Positions 21,201-31,500 of a stretch of DNA of 64,000 bases are shown here, one piece after another. The notes under the pieces were generated by a model. That model ran no database searches. It saw nothing but the letters and a program-made list of their open reading frames with translations, and was not told the origin of the DNA. Positions within the stretch are counted from its first letter, which is position 1; every line of letters starts with the position of its first letter. Source of the DNA: Linanthus parryae. Its lineage: Eukaryota > Streptophyta > Magnoliopsida > Ericales > Polemoniaceae. The DNA lies in contig JALGPY010000003.1 of the NCBI GenBank assembly GCA_023055425.1, forward strand, positions 78,157,491-78,221,490. The letters run 5' to 3'. The position numbers were made by a program, and so were the translations under genes.

Positions 21201-22778
21201 CAGCCATTAAGTGGTTACTGATCTGGTCACTAACATAATCAACATGAGTACCACCCTTGGTTGTGGCAACCCCATTAACAAAGCTGACTTGCTGAAACTG
21301 TCCGTCACTGAGGCTCACACATATTTCCCACCTGTCCCCAAACTTGTCGGAAATCATTGGGAGGTCAGCTGCATCTGATCTAAACTTGGAAGCAGCTTGA
21401 AGATGGAGACTGACGTAGTCAGTGAAGGAATTCACTGGAACGGGTTTCTTATTAAGCTCAACCGTCACTGAGCTACCAAGGATACCTGCCATTTCAACCA
21501 CTCTTTTCTTCATTAGGGCAACGACATCGTTCTCCAGCTCAGTCATGTTGAAGTTTTCCAAGTCAGGTTTAAACGAGACTATTGTCCATTTCTCAAGATC
21601 AGATTTGTTTTCCATGTTGTTGTAGCGGAATACCTTAACAACAAGAGTACATGTTTGCAGGTTAGTATCCACATGACTGCAATTTTTCAAATTATCGTAA
21701 ATATTGCCTCTTGTAGGACGGATGAATTTCAAATGTTTAACACCATTGATAACCAAATATTCTTCCATAACAAGAATCCAATAAGTTTTTCAATGAACAT
21801 AAACCAGTCTAGCTCTACATTGACCGACAGCTAAGAAAATCCAAGGAGCATCCTCAAATTATATTGACATACATTCAACACCAAACTCAAAATTGTAATG
21901 ATGAGTGACGGTGAGAAATAAGTTACGAAAAACAACCCTATTTCTTACAGAGATTCGTCCCAGAACATAAGCAGCAAACAATTCTTGATAGGAAATCTCA
22001 AAAAATTCAAATGTGGTAATGACTACTACCTCTGTTTCTTCTCTTTCAGCCTACTTCGCTTCGCTGTGTCACTTTGGCCCCATGATTTGATTAAGAAAAC
22101 GATACAAGATTTCGTAATCTTTGCATGGTCTTGTAGAGTAAAATGTACTCTACAACACCATGGAAAAATTTCCTAAAAATTAAACTGTTTTGCTGTCTAC
22201 ATCACGGAGTCAAAGTGACTCAAGTATGGGTTGGAAAGTCAAACCAGGACATTCTAAAAGAATAACAGTGGAAGTATTTATCAACAAGGAACATCAATCC
22301 CTAAAATCTATGATGAATATTGATCAACAGACAAAATTATAACAGCATATTTAACAGTCAACAAGGTATCATGAAAACAAAATAAAAACCATACCTGCTT
22401 ATACTCATACTCCAGCGTCACCGTCCCATATGCAGTCTTGCTCACAGGTTCCGTGGGGAAGTTGTTCAGCTCGTTATCATCGTTGTTAACATGCCCAATA
22501 AGCATGTTCGCCATGCAAATTGGAAAACTTCCATTGTTGGAAACAAGAAAAAGGTTCTCATCCACATCAATTGTGACCCTCAAAGAGCTCATAGACGGAT
22601 CACTCTGCTTGTTAGCGGCCGCCATAGCAAGGATTTCGTCGAAGATTTTGTACAGAGCTGGAACATAGGATACTGATCGGTAAACCATCTTGTCTTCTTC
22701 ATAGACACATAGCGTCTGGGTGTGCTTCTCAACCGAACCGAGGTCAGCCTGGCTCAACTTCAGGCAGATTTCCTCCAT
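18296..22778 (-). CDS. DNA topoisomerase II-like protein with degraded active sites
   Basis: Supported exons on the minus strand: 22395-22778, 19486-21768, 19220-19409, 18740-18789 and 18296-18658, about 1,090 residues against some 1,450-1,500 in plant topoisomerase II. The last three join in phase with GT-AG sites. Family signatures in order: VEKHTQTL and YKIFDEIL (ATPase), VSFKPDL, GGTHVDYV and VNKKNKNAN (transducer), CTLILTVGD and SLRYGHLMI (TOPRIM), IPSMVDGLKP, QDFVGSNNINLL, LSPITRYLF, IEPTWYMP and IPNYNPRDIVANIRRLLNG (cleavage core), GVIKKYDTPEQ, then a shortened C-gate and a tail ending SPEKKVRKL. Yet the N-box Asn (NAADN) is M-AAAN, the GRNGYGA ATP loop is absent, TEGDSAK is TVGDVAK, DQDHDGS is DQLRVHDGS, YYKGLG is gone, and the catalytic Arg-Tyr of the RYIYT box is Pro-Trp. 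Relaxation activity is therefore unlikely. Exons 1 and 2 do not join in phase at the obvious sites, so either the start is misplaced (Met 21768 is possible) or the gene is broken there. Confidence 0.8.
18795..18815. repeat. (AG)n microsatellite in the polypyrimidine tract of a topoisomerase intron
   Basis: About ten AG units. On the minus strand they form the CT-rich tract directly before the acceptor of the 18740-18789 exon, so they probably serve as its polypyrimidine tract. Confidence 0.85.
18873..19195. mobile_element. Stowaway-like MITE 1, in a topoisomerase-like intron
   Basis: Terminal inverted repeats of about 36 bases start CTACCTCCGATCC and end GGAGGTAA, flanked by TA on both sides (18871-18872, 19196-19197). 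This is the Stowaway/Tc1-mariner pattern. The body contains an inner inverted repeat around TTTGGATAGCAAAACGAT. An AT-rich expansion and poly-T (about 19110-19152) lie near the right end. It sits in the intron between the 18740-18789 and 19220-19409 exons, 24 bases from the donor. It has no coding capacity. Confidence 0.8.
22026..22274. mobile_element. Stowaway-like MITE 2, in the first topoisomerase-like intron
   Basis: Same family as the MITE at 18873: it shares the inner inverted repeat around the 'aaaacgata' and 'catggaaaaat' phrases and has TA-flanked CTACCTCTGT/GTGGAAG ends. The right terminal repeat is more degenerate. It lies in the intron between 22395 and 21768. Confidence 0.7.
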
Positions 22779-22849
22779 AGTGTTTCGAAATCCGGAGGCC
22801 GCGGCAAAGACGGTGTTTGTGCTCAGTGTAGGGTAACTTTTTTCCAACG

Positions 22850-23021
22850 CCCATCTAATTAAGTGCTTCAGATGACAAACGAGTATTTAGTGATAAGAGT
22901 AAGGGATGTATCTGTAATAAAAGATACTTGAGCAAAAAAGAACTTAAAAATAAAGATACTTGAGGGGTTGGTTTGCAATTAGTACAAATTAGGTTGTTAG
23001 AGGTGGTACTCTTGTGATGTA
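22850..23021 (-). other. Upstream flank of the topoisomerase-like gene
   Basis: An AT-rich stretch in which I see no convincing TATA box or coding exon. On the minus strand the reading frame of the first exon stays open back to about here but without an upstream ATG. Confidence 0.4.
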
Positions 23022-23277
23022 CAACCTGCAGTTATCTTCCTAGTTTGGTTGTTTTACCAGTAACTGTGTCACTTTGATCAGTGATTTGGATAGCAAAACG
23101 ATACAACATTTTGATAATTTTTTCATGGTAGTGTAGTGTAAAAGTTTACTCATATATAACACCATGAAAAGATTGTAAAATTCTTGCATCATTTTACTAA
23201 AAAGATCATCGGGTCAAAGTGAACCGGTGAATAATGGTAAAAGTCAAACTAGGTAGAAGCTGACGAAACAGAGGTAG
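23022..23277. mobile_element. Stowaway-like MITE 3, upstream of the topoisomerase-like gene
   Basis: The third copy of the family shows the phrase TTTGGATAGCAAAACGATAC, the central 'catggtagtgtagtgtaaaag' and the mirrored arm. Ends are CAACCTGCAG and CAGAGGTAG with TA on both sides (23020-23021, 23278-23279). The left end is degenerate. It lies about 250 bases upstream of the predicted first exon, where it may affect the promoter. Confidence 0.7.
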
Positions 23278-23349
23278 TATATAGCTGAAGCTATGTTGTA
23301 ATGGTGTTCAAGTAATACAGTTCATTTCTTCAATTTCATAAGTTTTTCA

Positions 23350-23361
23350 TGGTATCAGAGC
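23350..23361 (+). other. Primer binding site of the small copia fragment
   Basis: TGGTATCAGAGC, a perfect match to the copia initiator tRNA-Met primer site. Confidence 0.85.
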
Positions 23362-23385
23362 ATGTGCCTTACCGCGTTGCTCGAT

Positions 23386-23422
23386 CTTCTTCTTCTTCTT
23401 CTTCTTCTTCTTCTTCTTCTTC
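23386..23422 (+). repeat. (CTT)n microsatellite
   Basis: About twelve CTT/TCT units, reading as poly-Ser in the fragmentary gag frame. Confidence 0.9.
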
Positions 23423-23700
23423 CATGTATTCTTCCTCCTCAACCTCATCACCTTCTGTCGATCTCCCTCTTGGACTGAAGTTTCTTGTTGTGAGTTTGAA
23501 ATCCTTGGTTCAAATTAAGTTTGATTCCTGAAACTATCTCATGTAGAAAGCACAAATGTTGATAGTCTTCGAAAGAAATTATTAGGATATTACATGTAGC
23601 GCCCAGTGGGGAGCTTATGTAATTAGTCACAAATCTTAAGAGGGTTAGCTGCAATTAGACACAAATCCTAAGGGGGTCAGTTGTAATAGGCTGTAAATCT

Positions 23701-23711
23701 GTCTATATAAG
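23701..23711 (+). promoter_or_regulatory. TATA-like box of the copia 3 LTR promoter
   Basis: TCTATATAAGG is conserved in both LTR copies (also at about 42665) and is followed by CT-rich sequence, the usual setting of an LTR transcription start in plant copia elements. Confidence 0.5.
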
Positions 23712-24483
23712 GAGACATCTTCCTACTTAATATGACACAGAAGAATAATCAGTTAATTGTCTAGGAACCCTAGCCTCTCTCTCTCTCTAACTTGTATCTA
23801 AAGGTGGAACGTGATGTGAATAAGAGTGTTTGTCCTAGTGAACGGTGTCAGACTGTTGGGAGCAAGACGAAGGCGTGTGAGAGCAAGCAACAGCGGCGAT
23901 CTTCATCATCCGCTACGTGGGAGCTAAGGAGAAGAGGTAAACATGAGAATCTTCAACTTTAGTTTTGCGTTTCAGATCTATGTGTGATTAGATCAAATTT
24001 TCCTTCATTGCTATCAAATCCCTAGGCTTGTTCTTCAACCTTGTTATGCGAACCCGATTTTGACATGTTAAAAATTCCAGTTTTTAAGTTTTCAGAATCT
24101 GTAGGCGAATCCTATATGGATGCGTAGTTCATTTCACGAGGATTCAAGAAATATGAGATTTTAATTTTTGGGACAAACTTAGAGAAAGATATGGCGGTTC
24201 AAAGATTCACAACTATATTAATTTGGACTGTAAGATAGGATTATTAGATCAAGTTTTTCAACGTTGTTAAAATTGGGCTTTGAATACATAATCCGGATCA
24301 GGAGAAAAGACGATTCCAACGATGTAAAAATCACCGCAAACGGAGAACGTGAAGGCAACATGTGGGCCACAAGTGCCACCACGACATCGCCAGACGCACC
24401 CACGCGCCAAAGGGCTGTGGATGCTGCTGACGTGGCATAATAACGTGTTAGTGACACGTCAGCAAGATGCTGACATGGTGCTA

Positions 24484-25086
24484 CGGTGTAAGGAAAACCG
24501 AATAAACCGGAAAAATCGACCGGACCAAACCAATTGTCATGGTTCTGGACAGGTTTTAAAGTTAACCGGTTTACAAATGGTTCAAGTTTTTCACAAATCG
24601 GTCTCTATTCGATTCGATTTCATTTTTTAATAAATTATACTGAATGAGCAGAATCGAACCGTTATGAACACAATATAGTTATATTATATCAAATATTGTA
24701 TAAAGTATATGTAATAATCTATAAAGTGTATCCAAAGTAGATAGTTTAGTCAACTAAAATGATTTAATTGATGTTAGTTTTCTCGATTTTTCTCATGTCC
24801 TATCTTGTCTCAATCTAGAATATAATTTTGTGAGTTCTCTATGTTTATTTAATTTATGACTTAGTTAAAGTTTTAATTTTATTGACATACTACTATAATC
24901 ATATTAATGTAAAAGTGGTTACACGAACCAACCGAACCGAACCAAATCAGAACTTTTCAGTTAGGTTTGGTTTGATTTATAGTTTCAAAAGGTTTCGTTT
25001 GGTTTTAAAATTATCAAATTGATTTATTTGGTTTGGTTTATGGTTTCTTCACAAACCGCACCAAACTGAACCGCGTACACCCCTAC
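24484..25086. mobile_element. Candidate MITE with GGTTTGG/CCAAACC arms inside the LTR
   Basis: The left part is rich in ACCGAATAAACCGG-type phrases and the right part in mirrored GGTTTGGTTT phrases, ending in ACCGCGTACACCCCTAC. This GGGTGTAC-GGTTCGGTTTGG type of end is common in hAT-like plant MITEs. Similar (T)GCTGAC(G/A)TGG phrases flank both sides. The termini are degenerate and no exact target duplication was established. Confidence 0.4.
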
Positions 25087-26379
25087 TTGACGCTGACGTG
25101 GCATCCACGTGACATGCTAAAGTGGCAGCCAAGTCATCCTAGGTGTTGACGTTGCATGCCACGTGCCACTGACTGGACCGCCATGTGGCATCTGAGTCAG
25201 CATGTGCATATGTGGCAGACGACAGAGGACGGCGCGTGACGGAGGCGGACGCGCCCATGCGCGGTGGCGTGCGAGGGCGCGTGCAGCCTCCTCCCACCGC
25301 CATTTTCATCCGATTTTTTTATGGGTACTCCAAATTAATTTTTTTGTTTTCATCCATATTATTCATAATTGTTGGTAATACGGAAAATTTTTATTAATTT
25401 CCTGATTAATTAATTTGTGTTTAGCACATTTCTCGAGGCAATTGAGTGACCTTAGAACACTGTTTTTAACCCAAATTTTTTATGGAGACTAAGGTCATTT
25501 TTCCCTAGTGTCTACCTTAAGTGGTGAGGCCCTAGGATGTTTGTAGCATGATTTGATTGTTTTGAGTTATGAGATTATTACTTATAAATCTCCAGTAAAT
25601 AGAGTTTTATTCTAGAAATTTCAAGAAAATTTCAGAATGTTTATTATTATATTATACATATTATTTTGGGTTGATGGATGTGTTTGGTGCATGGATGTGG
25701 CATAGATGTGGTTGTTTCATTTATGTTTTGGTTTTGACTTTAATTATGTAATCAAAATATGGCCTACGTGTCGTTCCTGTCTACATATTCTATTGTCTTC
25801 TCTTCTCAACCAATCGCCCCTTGAGAGGTTCTTCTTATTAGAAACAAAATAGTTAGCGAAGATTGAAGAAAGAAACTTCAAGAGATATGGCCAAGCCAAT
25901 AGGACATGGAGCAAGGTGCATGGAGCAAAGTGACGAATGAAGAGGTTCTCAAGTAGGCAAGAGTGCATGAAGCAAGATTAAAGATTTGCACAAGAAGTAT
26001 TCTCATTGTTGAGAATGCACCTTGGGGGCCAGATCCATGCATATTTTGTTTACGTTGCTTGTTTTATGTTATAACAGCGCGTGATTGGATATAACTGTAT
26101 AACCCCGAATGCTAAAGAACTATAACAAAAAAGCTCACATCAGTAGACATGATTAAAATTAATAGGGAATCATAGGTGAAGAGATTTTATTCTTAGAAGT
26201 GCTACTAGGTTTTGGTGGAGTCCTTATGAGTCACTCTTAAATTTCAATCGATGTCTCATGTTTTAGGAGATAAGAAAATACTAGTAATTAATTTCCACTT
26301 TGTCTCATGTTTCATTTATGATGAATTATAGCCTTTTCTCTAAGAATCATCTAATATTTAACGGTGAAAACTTCCTACG

Positions 26380-26391
26380 TGGTATCGTAGC
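26380..26391 (+). other. Degenerate primer binding site of copia 3
   Basis: TGGTATCGTAGC, two changes from the copia consensus, followed shortly by gag-like sequence. Confidence 0.6.
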
Positions 26392-26399
26392 ACGGTTTA

Positions 26400-29183
26400 T
26401 CGCATGATAGAGTTGGATTTGTCTGAACATTTGCTCAAAGTGATACTCGAGCCTTGGTAGCCCCAGAGAGGGCCCACAGAGGCATTCAACGTGATCTTAG
26501 AGCTTACCAACAGTGGAAAGCTAATGACAAGATAGCACGTTTAGAATTGATGGATCTAGTGGAAGATAGGCTCTTGGAAAAAGTCTAGATCACTTATGCG
26601 AAGAATTTGTGGGAAGGCATGCTAGTATGGTATGGATCTCATCATAGATTCAGTGAGACATATTTTTACATCATGCTCACCAATTGAAAGAAGAAAGTTT
26701 GCCACTCGATGGCTAAGCATACAAGGGCTCTTTCTTTCTTAATTTCTGAGCTAAGATCTTTGGACGCGGATTATCCGATGAAAGGCAACTTAACTGTGTG
26801 AGCATATCTCTACCCGAATCATGGGATTCCATGAGACAAGTGTTGAAAAACTCAGAAAATATCAAAACGTTCGAAGATGCCAAGATTTTTTTTGATGTTT
26901 GAGGACAAAGACTGGAGATTGCCAGGACTATTGAACGAACACTAAAGGTAGAAGCTACCCCTCCTTTGGCAGATTACCCTAGTAGGAAGGGGAACGACAT
27001 GGATAATGAAGCTAGATGCATGGGCATGTTAGGACCGTGCCACAAGATCCGTAAGCACCAAGTGAAGGAGACTTCCCGGAAGCGAGGAAACGTGAAACAG
27101 GTAGTGTGATACAACTACCAAGCATATGGTTACTTTGCTTGTGACTACACTAAGGAAAATGTATGCCATAATCCAAACTATGACTGTTTTGTTACAAGTC
27201 TAGTTTTTATTGCTCCTTCTCCCCATTTGTGGGTTGTTAACTCAGGGGCAAGCGACCACTTAGCATGTGATCGAGACACATGCGCGGATTGTAGGTGAGT
27301 ACCAGTTGGAAGTAGAAGGGTGTACATGGGGAACAACACCTTCGTTGATGTGGAGGGACTTGGAAGATGTCAGTCTCGAGAGACGCTAGTTCTTCATGAC
27401 TTTCTATATGCACCTGATTCACGCAAGAACCTTATTTTTGTTTCTAAGCTACTACATTTAGATTACAAACTTGTATTGAGGGTAGAATTGCCAAACTATT
27501 TCGTGGAAATTCATGATTGGGCACTGATTACATTTCTCGTGGTTTGTTTTATTTAATTGTTCTAGGTTCTTTCATTGGTAATGTTTATGATTCTGTTTCG
27601 TTCATTATATCTTCTAGTGATGATACTGATTCCACTAGATGTAAAGCTAGATTGGGACACATAGGATATGATAGGATGAACAGGCTGACCAAGGCAGGCC
27701 TTCTTGGAAAGATGTCTAAGATCACCTTATATGTATGTGAGTCTTGCCTTGCAGGAAAGGCCAAACGCAAACGGTTCGGTAAAGAAGTAAGAGCCACTAA
27801 GACTTTACAACTCATTCATTCTGATGTTTGCGGTCCACTAAATTTTAGAGCTAGACATGGTGCTCGCTATTTCATCACATTTATAGATGATCATAAACGT
27901 TTCGGTTATTTTTACTTGATATCACATAATTATGAGGCACTAGAGTGTTTCCGAAAGTTCCTACTATAGGTAGAGAACCAACTGGACAAGAGAATGATAT
28001 CTACTAGAACATACCGAGGACGTGAGTATCTATCTAAGCATTTCTCTGTAAAGTCAAAGGGAATAGTGAGGCAGTTGACCATTCCCTTCACATCGCAGCA
28101 AAATGGTGTAGCCGAAAGAAGGAATAGGACATTGTTAGAGATGATTCATAGTATGATGGCAAATTGCGAATCTGCCAATCTCCTATTGGGGAGACACATT
28201 GATAACTACCACCTACATACTTAACCGTGTGGCCACCATGTCTATAACCATAACCCCTTATGAGATGTTGACCAAAAGGCAACTTGAGTTAGGTCACCTT
28301 AGGCCATGGGGGTCGGAAGGTTATGAACGAAACAACTCCCATATCTATGGGAAGCTGGGTGCTAGAGGGAAGAAGTGAATCTTCATTCGATACTCAGAGC
28401 ACTAAAAGGTTTACGTGTTCGTAGCGCCACAGCAAGAAGGCAGTCTAACAGAGATGGGATCGCGAGACGTCGAACTTATCGAAGCAGACTTTCCTAGTCA
28501 AGGAGAGGTACGTAGAGATGGAATTCTCTAAGAAAATGAGGAACACTGGATGACATTGAGGTCCTCACTAACCAAGAGGAAGTAGTTCGTATGGATCTTC
28601 TGAATAGTGGGAGTGACTTGCCTAGTGATAAGCCTATCATATTGTATAGTTATGCTTAAGAACCCTCTTTGCGTAGGAGTGCTTGTGGGAGCGTACCCCG
28701 TCGATGATTTGACATCAAAACGGAGGCCATAATGGTCTCCATGCAAGACGATGATGAACCTAGGACATTGTCTGAGGCTCTTTCATCACCTGAAAAGAAA
28801 GAATGGGAAATTGCATTACAATAAGAGCTAGAGTCATTAAATACCAACCATGCTTGGGACTTGGTTGATTTTCCGCCCAGATAAATGGCCATTGGATGAA
28901 AATGGGTTTTCAAGTTCAAGTAAAATATATATGGTAGCTTGGAGAGGCATAAGGCTTGCCTGGCGAAAGGATACACCCAATAGAAGGGTGTGGACTATGA
29001 AAAAATTCTTCCCAGTGGTAGAATTGGGCCCATTTTCCTCATATTAGCAATAGTAGCTCGCATGGACTTAGAGTTACATCAAATGGATGTCAAGGCAGCA
29101 TTTCTCAGGGGAGAACTAGACGAGGAGATCTATGACTCAGCCGGAAGGCTTCGATAGACAAGGTCAAGAGTGCAAAGTGTGCA
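26400..29183 (+). pseudogene. Copia 3 gag-pol, 5' part
   Basis: Conceptual translation across stops and shifts shows gag-like helices (26460-27080) and a degraded zinc knuckle YNYQAYGYFACDY (27115). The protease reads WVVNSGASDH, in which the usual catalytic Asp is Asn (27232). GAG pre-integrase ARLGHIGYDRM (27645), integrase LIHSDVCGPL...FITFIDD (27810-27900) and, after a stop, GVAERRNRTLLEM (28108) follow. RT segments EALSSPEKKEWEIAL, KWVFKFK, HQMDVKAAFLRGELDEEIY (28770-29140) end at KVCKL, where the CACTA element interrupts it. It cannot be functional. Confidence 0.85.
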
Positions 29184-29640
29184 AACTACTAGAAACGGAT
29201 AAAAAAACGGCTAGATAATATTGTTGTATAAGACCATTTTCTCGCTGTTTAATTTGTAAACGGCGAAAATCTGCTCGGCCGCGAGGTATTTTGACGTTAA
29301 TACTCTAGGGCAAGTAAAACCATCGCCGTAAAAGCCCTCTCACCGTATTTGATTTCAAATACGGCAATTGTATCACCGTTTATGTCAAAATATATACGGC
29401 GACAGATATCCCATCTCGTAGTGTTTGGGCTTCCATATACATCAATTTTTTTGCCGTTAAAAAGTTTTATTTTTGCAGTTTATGTGCTATGTTTTACGGC
29501 AAAAATATAGCCATATTAACTTCTTATTGCCGTATTTGAGTGTTAGTTTGTACGACAAGTAAATTAACTCTCGTCATTTTTGTTGCTAAGTAATACAGCA
29601 AGTTTAAAATCTCGCCGTATTTGAGGTATGCCCTGCAACC
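29184..29640. repeat. CACTA left terminal and subterminal repeats
   Basis: At least ten copies of a GCCGT(A/T)T or AAACGGCGA core in alternating orientation follow the terminal repeat. Such arrays are the transposase-binding regions of En/Spm elements. Confidence 0.75.
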
Positions 29641-30453
29641 ATTGCAATTCATAGCTAGCTAGGTTCCAACCTGTAGCTTATTTTTAGGCACAAACAACAC
29701 AAGTAAACCAACTAAACTTTAAATAACACACAACACATTTCAAAAAACATCAACATATTATGTGTCCACAAAATTTACATTGCCAAAGTTTTATTCCAAA
29801 TGTACAAGTCCATTACATTGGACGAAAACCTATACTCTCCGCATTATACCAAACCTATACTATCTATCTCGAACTTGCAAAATAATACATCTAATCTTTC
29901 TCTAGCTAGGTTTACCTCTAGCTGTATCTCCCTAATTGCACAAAAAAGGCTTTGAAGCCGCGGGCTCTGCCTTCACATTTGCGTACTGCGCAAAAACGGT
30001 CACCATAATGTGCACATGCCAAAGCCTGGATAAACCTAAACAAGGTAATAATACATAACAATATTAACACATATAGCATTTTAAGTTTACGGAATAAAAT
30101 CGTATAGCACAGCCACATGTAAACATATAAGGTGTTTTACGGTTTGAATTATCCGGTATATTTGGAAAGCACAAAATTTAATAATTTACTAGAATTATGA
30201 GATAAGATTCAGAGATGTTGTTTAGTTTGCTAAAATGCGGGAAGACTGCAAACTAATCTGTAAATTCAATGTGCATGGTTCGTTAAAGATACCGACTAGC
30301 AAGACAAACCCAACAATAGATAATTACCAAATGAACACCCTTGAATTCGCTTTTCAACAAGAGAACATGGAATTGGAAATAGCATCAGAGAGCATGGGCA
30401 CCTGTGGCACTGTAACGACTCAGGATGATGTCACTTGTCCGTTCGTTACGGCT
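29641..30453. other. CACTA internal sequence without recognised genes
   Basis: AT-rich sequence. An open stretch at 30235-30456 reads through into the foldback that follows and has no recognisable domain. Confidence 0.4.
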
Positions 30454-30668
30454 TGACGTCGATCTCCAAAGTATCCTCGAACTTCATGAACCGGATCTTC
30501 TCGGTGGCTGGCGGATCCGCATAACAGACCGAGGCCACTACGAAGCAACACCACATAATTGTAAATTCCATGGTGATTGTTTTGTAGTCGCATCGGTCTG
30601 TTATGCGCCTAGGCCAGCCACCCAGCAGGGCCAGTTTATGAAGTTCGAGGATCGTTTGGAGACGTCGC
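30454..30668. repeat. Foldback 1: about 215-base imperfect palindrome
   Basis: The left arm (from GACGTCGATCTCC, through CTCGAACTTCATGAACC and GCATAACAGACCG) is the reverse complement of the right arm with roughly 80% identity. The centre is near the CCATGG at 30570. The arms are about 100 bases long. Because of the symmetry, both strands read similar peptides, so neither should be called a gene. Confidence 0.75.
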
Positions 30669-31060
30669 CAAGACATGGTGGGGAACCGAGCAGCAACATT
30701 AGCCAGAGCCGAATCGGTGCCGCAGTTGCCCAAGCTCAGTCATGCTAATTTTTCAGTTCCATGTTCTCCTAGTTGAAAGGGGACTTAATGGGTGTTCGAA
30801 TGGTATTTATTCAACAGTTGGGTTGCAAAATCTAGCCACTTAACTGGAACCCTGGAAAAATAGGACAAAGACAAACTAACAATTTAATTGGGAAGGAAAG
30901 CTCAAGTTAACAGAAGAACAAAGCTACATGTACACAGTTAAGCTAAACTTCAGGACATCACAGTAAAATTACATAACCAACATGTGTGCTACAGAGAATA
31001 CATGATGCTTGAAAAGGAAAGAAGACGTACCAAAACATAGGTCTCGCCGTTTCAGGCTTC

Positions 31061-31250
31061 ACGTCGATGTCCGTAGTATCTTGAAATTTAGAGAACTGGC
31101 TCCACTGGGTAGCGCGCAGCAAACCGGTGCAACTACAAACCAACACCATAGAATTCATAATTCCATGGGTATTGTTCTGGGGTTGCACCGATTTGTCGGG
31201 CAGCCACCAATGGGCCAGTTTATGACATTTCCGGATCGATTGGGACAGTC
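31061..31250. repeat. Foldback 2: second imperfect palindrome of the same family
   Basis: The left arm ACGTCGATGTCC...GAACTGGC and right arm GGGCCAGTTTATGACAT...CCGGATCGATTGGGACAG mirror each other around the CCATGG near 31166. It is a diverged relative of the foldback at 30454-30668, in the same orientation about 600 bases away. Confidence 0.7.
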
Positions 31251-31500
31251 TAGAGAACAATCCATACCATATTACAAAAAGTACAAACCAATTACAATAA
31301 GACACTTTTAAGCAAAGAGTAAATAGTAATTTACGACTGAAACATGAACATAAACTCACACCGCAACATCAAACAATTTTCTTTCATGAATAAGTTAGGT
31401 TATAATCAACAATGGTAGTGAGAAAGAACTGAAAATACAACAATACATATACACAACTTGAATGATACTTGTTTATTACTAATGTATTTAAATGGATTGC

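Larger units (their letters stand above)
23280..23580 (+). mobile_element. Small copia fragment: LTR end, primer site and start of gag
   Basis: The phrase ending CAATTTCATAAG is followed by a perfect copia primer site and a short open frame (23349-23531) that begins with a poly-Ser run encoded by a (CTT)n microsatellite. The frame then reads PLGLKFLVVSLKS. This is the layout of a short-LTR copia element cut off by the insertion of copia 3 at 23581. No RT is present. Confidence 0.55.
23581..26377 (+). repeat. Copia 3 5' LTR (about 2.8 kb, with a probable nested insert)
   Basis: The left end matches the 3' LTR start at 42543. The right end is placed just before the degenerate primer site at 26380. 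If that is right, the LTR is long and includes a GC-rich block with repeated ACGTGGCA phrases (24430, 25093 and relatives up to 25225) and a probable nested MITE at 24484-25086. A TATA-like 'tctatataagg' at about 23701 (42665 in the other LTR) fits the LTR promoter. Only the first 415 bases can be checked against the other LTR. Confidence 0.6.

Noticed and set aside
22779..22847. Upstream extension of the first topoisomerase-like exon from a TTG codon
   Set aside because: The frame is open but begins with TTG, not ATG, and the upstream residues do not match plant topoisomerase II. The first in-frame ATG is at 22776-22778, so I start there and mark it uncertain.
23349..23531. Poly-Ser frame as a host gene
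   Set aside because: The Ser run is a (CTT)n microsatellite directly after a copia primer site; it fits the start of a retrotransposon gag.
23581..24000. A 420-base LTR for copia 3
   Set aside because: The match to 42543-42957 ends there, but no primer site follows near 24000. A degenerate primer site and gag follow only at 26380, so the other LTR is more likely truncated and the LTR long.
30425..30748. Overlapping open frames on both strands (107 and 95 codons) as genes
   Set aside because: They lie on an imperfect palindrome, so each strand reads a similar peptide automatically. I list the foldback instead.
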